Assembly (NCBI GenBank): GCA_031417915.1
Contig: JANOWN010000030.1
Location: 14,100 to 78,099, forward strand
Length of the DNA: 64,000 bases
Origin: Methylotenera_A sp031417915
Lineage (GTDB): Bacteria > Pseudomonadota > Gammaproteobacteria > Burkholderiales > Methylophilaceae
Reading direction: 5' to 3'
The notes beneath the pieces are model-generated. The model was not told the origin of the DNA, did not search any database, and worked only from the letters and a program-made list of their open reading frames with translations. Of the stretch, positions 60,047-64,000 are shown piece by piece. The position numbers and the translations under genes are program-made. How positions within the stretch are numbered: the first letter of the stretch is position 1; the number at the start of each line of letters is the position of its first letter.

Positions 60047-60647
60047 ATATTTAGTAATTTTAACTTTGTTATTTTCAAATTTAGCCATGGCGGACGGCGT
60101 TTCTAGCTTGCGCGATTTTTTTAACAACACCAACACCATGCGCGCGCAGTTTAGCCAAGTGGTGAACGACAAACAGGGTCGCAAAGAGCAAGAAGTTGAA
60201 GGCACCATGCAACTGCAGCGCCCGAATAAATTCCGTTGGGACTATAAAAAGCCCTATGAACAGCAAATTGTGAGTGATGGTAAAGACGTGTTTTTGTATG
60301 ACACTGAACTGCAGCAAGTAACTGTTCGGCAACTTAGTAAAACTTTAGGTTCAAGCCCAGCCGCAATGCTGGCAGGTGGCGAAAATGTAGAAAAAAGCTT
60401 TACGCTAAAAAATGCCACGCGTAAAGATGACTTAGCCTGGGTGTTGGCGTTGCCAAAAGATAAAGAGAGCGGTTTTGAACGTGTTTTATTGGGTTTTAAA
60501 GCCGATAAACTGCGCAAAATGGAGATTTATGACAGTTTTAATCACATTACGCATATTACGTTTAGTGAAGTGGAACGCAATCCGAAGCTGGAAGATGCCA
60601 CATTTTTGTTTACGCCGCCAAAAGGCGTAGATGTGGTGGGCGAGTAA
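60039..60647 (+). CDS. lolA: outer-membrane lipoprotein carrier LolA
   Basis: A 202-residue periplasmic chaperone with a signal peptide (MIKYLVILTLLFSNLAMA), then FNNTNTMRAQFSQVV and RPNKFRWDYKKPYEQQIVSDG, carrying lipoproteins from LolCDE to LolB. It overlaps ftsK by eight bases, the common order. Confidence 0.96.
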   Translation: MIKYLVILTLLFSNLAMADGVSSLRDFFNNTNTMRAQFSQVVNDKQGRKEQEVEGTMQLQRPNKFRWDYKKPYEQQIVSDGKDVFLYDTELQQVTVRQLSKTLGSSPAAMLAGGENVEKSFTLKNATRKDDLAWVLALPKDKESGFERVLLGFKADKLRKMEIYDSFNHITHITFSEVERNPKLEDATFLFTPPKGVDVVGE

Positions 60648-60774
60648 GCTGGTAATTGTAAAAGTAGCGAATTCGCAACAAACATTTTGTATTACCTCAA
60701 AACTTAACTTTTTACTTTATTAAATTGCTGTAATCCATTATTATTTAACAAATTTTTAATAAGTTTAACCAATC

Positions 60775-62124
60775 ATGCATTCTTTTTTTCAACCGATTAA
60801 AGCTTACTTAGCTACTGCATTTGTGCTATTCGCCGTTTCAATGCCTTCGCTTTCGCTGGCGGCACAAGACGAAGTGACGAAACAAGCTGAAGCGTTAATC
60901 CGTAAAGGTGATTTTAACGCCGCGTATCAGCTGTTAGAGCCGCTAGAGTCCGCGCGCGCTGGCGATGTGGATTATGATTATTTGCTGGGCGTTGCAGGCG
61001 TAGAAAGCGGCAATGCCACGCGCGGCGCATTTGCCTTAGAGCGTTTATTAGCAACCAATCCCAGCCATAAAGCTGCACGTGCCGAGATGGCGAAAGCGCA
61101 TTTTATCCTCGGCGAGACTGCTGCTTCAAAAGCAGAGTTTAAAAATGTGTTAGCGCAAAATCCTGATTCTGAAACCAAAAAAACCATAGAAAAGTTACTC
61201 ACTGCCATTCAAAAAGGTGAAGGTACCACAACGACATTTGGCGCCTATCTTAATTTTGGCCTAGGCTATGATTCTAACGTGAGTAGCGCGCCCAGCATCA
61301 GTTCTATTGGCGTACCAGCTTTTGGCGGATTGCTTATTCAGCTAGATAATGCCTCACGCGAGCAATCCGACAATTTCATGAATTTAGCGGCAGGCATTTC
61401 GGTGCGCCATCCGTTTACCGATAAGCTGGCTGCATTTGGTGCGGTCAGTGGCACTAGCCGCATCAATGGCGATCAAACGGCTTTTGATAATAGTGCGCTC
61501 GACTTTAATGCAGGTTTGCAATATCGGCAAAATCAGCATAATTTCTCATTCGCGCTGCAAGATAACCATTTTGATTTGGATTCTGAGAGTTTTCGACGCG
61601 CTTATGGCGCCACCGCGCAATGGCAGTATAACGTGGATGCGAATAATCAGATGGGTTCTTATCTGCAATATTCACGCCTTAAATATGCTGGTAATGAGTT
61701 CCGTAATGCGGATAGAACCATTCTGGGCCTTAATGCGGCGCATGTATTTGCGGGCGATTTAAGCCCAGTGGTATTCGCCAGCGTTTATGGCGGGCGCGAA
61801 GTTGCACGCGATTCACTCGCCGACTTTTTAAGCCAAGATATTGCTGGCGTGCGGGCTGGTGGTCAATTAAATTTGAATAATCAATGGCAATTGCAAGGCT
61901 CGCTGGCTTATGAATTGCGCGATAACGATGAAGATGACCCAGCGTTTTTGAAAAAACGTAAAGATCGCCAATACGATGCTTCTTTAGGTTTGAATTTCAT
62001 CCCCGCGCGCGATTGGTCGATTCGGCCGCAAATCAGCTACACCAAAACGGATTCCAATATTGAGCTGAATAGCTTTGATCGTCACATTATTTCAGTCGAC
62101 ATTCGCAAAGATTTCAGCTGGTAA
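60775..62124 (+). CDS. TPR protein with C-terminal outer-membrane barrel (Slam/DUF560-like)
   Basis: A 449-residue exported protein: signal peptide (to SLAA, ~30), TPR units (~35-140), then a beta-barrel with aromatic strands and closing residues VDIRKDFSW. This layout matches the surface-lipoprotein assembly modulator (Slam)/DUF560 group, which moves lipoproteins or proteins across the outer membrane; partner not seen nearby. It lies between lolA and rarA, where that operon is usually unbroken. Confidence 0.8.
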   Translation: MHSFFQPIKAYLATAFVLFAVSMPSLSLAAQDEVTKQAEALIRKGDFNAAYQLLEPLESARAGDVDYDYLLGVAGVESGNATRGAFALERLLATNPSHKAARAEMAKAHFILGETAASKAEFKNVLAQNPDSETKKTIEKLLTAIQKGEGTTTTFGAYLNFGLGYDSNVSSAPSISSIGVPAFGGLLIQLDNASREQSDNFMNLAAGISVRHPFTDKLAAFGAVSGTSRINGDQTAFDNSALDFNAGLQYRQNQHNFSFALQDNHFDLDSESFRRAYGATAQWQYNVDANNQMGSYLQYSRLKYAGNEFRNADRTILGLNAAHVFAGDLSPVVFASVYGGREVARDSLADFLSQDIAGVRAGGQLNLNNQWQLQGSLAYELRDNDEDDPAFLKKRKDRQYDASLGLNFIPARDWSIRPQISYTKTDSNIELNSFDRHIISVDIRKDFSW

Positions 62125-62171
62125 TCATTTAAGCAACTTTCTGTATTATTCATAGCGGTATAATTGATACC

Positions 62172-63500
62172 GTGAACTCATTATTTCAACCTAATACGCC
62201 ACAAGCGCCGCTCGCCGAACGTCTGCGCCCAAAAACGCTAGATGAGGTGGTAGGGCAGACGCACCTATTAGGCACTGGCAAACCACTGCGGGTGGCATTC
62301 CAATCAGGTAAATTGCCATCAATGATTCTGTGGGGCCCGCCAGGCGTCGGCAAAACCACCTTAGCACGTTTAATTGCGAACACCGCCGATGCAGACTTTA
62401 TTGCGGTTTCGGCCGTACTTTCTGGCATTAAAGATATTCGTGACGCGGTAGAGCGCGCCGAGCTTAGCTTGCAGCAGCATGGACGCAAAACCATTCTGTT
62501 TGTGGATGAAGTGCATCGCTTTAACAAAGGTCAGCAGGACGCATTTTTGCCGTTTGTGGAAAGCGGCCTGATAACCTTTATTGGCGCAACGACTGAGAAT
62601 CCGTCGTTTGAAGTGAATAGCGCGCTGCTAAGCCGTGCGCAAGTATTTGTACTGAACTCACTTAGCGAACCAGAGCTTGCATTATTACTTGAGCGCGCGC
62701 GTTTATTGGTGGCTGAGAATATCATTATTGCAGAGAATATTCGCGAGCAAATAATCGCTTACGCAGATGGCGATGCAAGGCGTTTATTCAACTTCCTGGA
62801 AGCCTTATTCTATGCGGCTTCTGGAGCAGGTAAAAATGAAATTGATGAGGTCTTTTTACAAACCACCATGGCAGAAAAGCTGCGTCGTTTCGATAAAGGT
62901 GGCGAGGCGTTTTACGACCAAATTTCTGCACTGCATAAATCGGTGCGCGGCAGCAATCCAGATGCGGCTTTGTACTGGTTTTTACGCATGATAGACGGTG
63001 GTGCAGACCCGCTGTATTTAGGCCGCCGCATTATGCGTATGGCGATTGAAGATATTGGCTTAGCCGACCCGCGCGCACAAGGCATGTGCTTAGAAGCTTG
63101 CCAAATTTACGAGCGATTAGGTTCGCCAGAAGGTGAATTGGCGCTATCAAACGCGGTAATTTACTTGGCCGTGGCACCAAAAAGCAACGCCGCTTACAAC
63201 GCTTATAATCAAGCGAAAGCCTTTGTTGGGCAAGATAAATCGCGCCCAGTGCCGCTACATTTGAGAAATGCGCCGACCAAGCTCATGAAAGCGCTGGATT
63301 ACGGCAAAGAATATCGTTATGCGCACCACGAGCCTGAGGCTTATGCGGCGGGCGTGGATTATTTCCCAGATGAACTTTATGAGGGAAAAAACTCACCACC
63401 GCAATTTTATACGCCCACACCGCGCGGCTTAGAAGGTAAAATAGGCGAAAAATTAGCGCACTTAAACGAACTAGACAAAAAAGCGAAAGCAAAGAAATAA
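62172..63500 (+). CDS. rarA: replication-associated recombination protein A
   Basis: A 442-residue AAA+ ATPase (GTG start) related to clamp loaders: LAERLRPKTLDEVVGQTHLLG, Walker A WGPPGVGKTTLARL, Walker B FVDEVHRFNKGQQDAFLP, sensor IGATTENPSFEVNSALLSR, and a C-terminal tetramer domain. It acts at stalled forks with SSB. serS starts at the next base. Confidence 0.96.
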   Translation: MNSLFQPNTPQAPLAERLRPKTLDEVVGQTHLLGTGKPLRVAFQSGKLPSMILWGPPGVGKTTLARLIANTADADFIAVSAVLSGIKDIRDAVERAELSLQQHGRKTILFVDEVHRFNKGQQDAFLPFVESGLITFIGATTENPSFEVNSALLSRAQVFVLNSLSEPELALLLERARLLVAENIIIAENIREQIIAYADGDARRLFNFLEALFYAASGAGKNEIDEVFLQTTMAEKLRRFDKGGEAFYDQISALHKSVRGSNPDAALYWFLRMIDGGADPLYLGRRIMRMAIEDIGLADPRAQGMCLEACQIYERLGSPEGELALSNAVIYLAVAPKSNAAYNAYNQAKAFVGQDKSRPVPLHLRNAPTKLMKALDYGKEYRYAHHEPEAYAAGVDYFPDELYEGKNSPPQFYTPTPRGLEGKIGEKLAHLNELDKKAKAKK

Positions 63501-64000
63501 ATGTTAGATATTCAGCAATTAAGAAATGATTTAGATGGCGTTGTGAGCCAATTAAAAAAACGTGGCTTTGAATTTGATGCGGCTAGTTTTACTGCATTAG
63601 AGTTAGAACGCAAAACCGTACAAACCAATACAGAAGCCCTGCAAGCCAAGCGAAATGCGGCTTCTAAGAGCATTGGTTTTGCGAAATCTAAGGGCGAAGA
63701 TGTCAGCCCAATTATGGCGGAAGTCGCGGGTTTGGGCGATGCGCAAAAAGCTGGCGAAGTGCGCTTAACGGAAATTCAAGAACAACTCAAAACAGTTATG
63801 TTGAATGTGCCAAACTTGCCGCATGAGAGCGTTCCTGCTGGTAAGTCCGAGGTTGATAACGTAGAAGTGCGTAAAGTTGGCACACCTCGCACGTTTGATT
63901 TTGCAATTCTTGACCATACTGACGTCGGTACGCCTTTGGGGCTAGATTTTGATACGGGTATTAAATTATCTGGCACGCGTTTTACTTTTATGCGCGGCGG
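63501..64000 (+). CDS. serS: seryl-tRNA synthetase, 5' part
   Basis: My translation from ATG at 63501 gives 166 codons to the window edge: MLDIQQLRNDLDGVVSQLKK, the N-terminal coiled-coil arm that binds tRNA-Ser (~30-100), LNVPNLPHESVPAGKSEVDN and the start of the catalytic domain. ATG follows the rarA stop directly. The segment TEALQAKRNAASKSIG resembles the repeat peptide but is normal SerS sequence. Confidence 0.97.
   Translation, partial: MLDIQQLRNDLDGVVSQLKKRGFEFDAASFTALELERKTVQTNTEALQAKRNAASKSIGFAKSKGEDVSPIMAEVAGLGDAQKAGEVRLTEIQEQLKTVMLNVPNLPHESVPAGKSEVDNVEVRKVGTPRTFDFAILDHTDVGTPLGLDFDTGIKLSGTRFTFMRG

Noticed and set aside
63630..63675. Apparent ATATCCATG-type arms in serS (GCCCTGCAAGCC and GCGGCTTCT)
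   Set aside because: The encoded segment is the normal SerS coiled-coil sequence (LQA-RN) and the core is absent, so a chance match is more likely.

Overview
The window reads as chromosomal DNA of a betaproteobacterium of moderate to low GC, most likely a methylotroph of the Methylophilaceae (Methylotenera-like). This is an inference from gene content: zwf, a short NAD-type gnd and pgl lie together as needed for the oxidative ribulose-monophosphate cycle, there is a MauE-like membrane protein, and the housekeeping blocks have typical betaproteobacterial order (tyrA-aroA-cmk-rpsA-ihfB-lapB-pyrF, ftsK-lolA-rarA-serS, apbC/metG divergent, ispD-ispF). No rRNA, tRNA, CRISPR array, prophage or complete insertion sequence was seen.

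Layout. 1-1.8 kb: a truncated GlrK-type sensor kinase, diverging from a probably leaderless folA. 1.8-12.1 kb: a nitrate assimilation unit on the minus strand (outer-membrane porin, then nirB, nitrate/nitrite MFS transporter, a PP2C-phosphatase/Ser-Thr-kinase fusion, nirD, nasA). 12.1-16.3 kb: an accessory stretch with a membrane protein, a RelE/Phd-type toxin-antitoxin pair bracketed by a 32-bp direct repeat, two decayed genes, a SemiSWEET, an orphan ParA ATPase and a small charged protein. 16.3-28.3 kb: Orn/Lys/Arg decarboxylase, dcd, PhoD-like phosphatase, zwf/gnd/pgl, a DUF1003 protein, apbC and metG. 28.4-39.2 kb: a glycine-zipper protein with a His-rich tail, ComEA with a charged tail, then the pyrF to tyrA block, the two N-degron transferases and an HMA-MauE fusion. 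39.3-49.2 kb: ygiQ, a lipocalin, rsuA, aqpZ, a SpoU methyltransferase, a degenerate GGDEF protein, a Fur-box TonB receptor and gluQ. 49.3-64 kb: amtB, ispD/ispF, an ABC exporter, smr, trxB, ftsK-lolA, a TPR/beta-barrel protein, rarA and the start of serS.

Three promoters carry near-perfect sigma-54 elements with NtrC-type dyads upstream: the nitrate porin, the nirB operon and amtB. Nitrate entry, nitrate/nitrite reduction and ammonium uptake therefore look like one nitrogen-limitation regulon, with the kinase/phosphatase fusion as a possible extra control layer.

The most unusual feature is a dispersed ~40-bp palindromic element. Near-complementary arms ending in GATGC/GCATC enclose a conserved asymmetric core, AATATCCATG. 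The nine-base core ATATCCATG occurs eleven times in 64 kb by eye, where about half a copy is expected by chance. Copies lie between genes and also inside coding regions (tyrA twice, rsuA, folA, with diverged copies in gluQ and ispD). Five coding copies share orientation and reading frame, giving peptides such as LQANIH. A second family (GTCAT...ATGAC palindromes) occurs at six loci.
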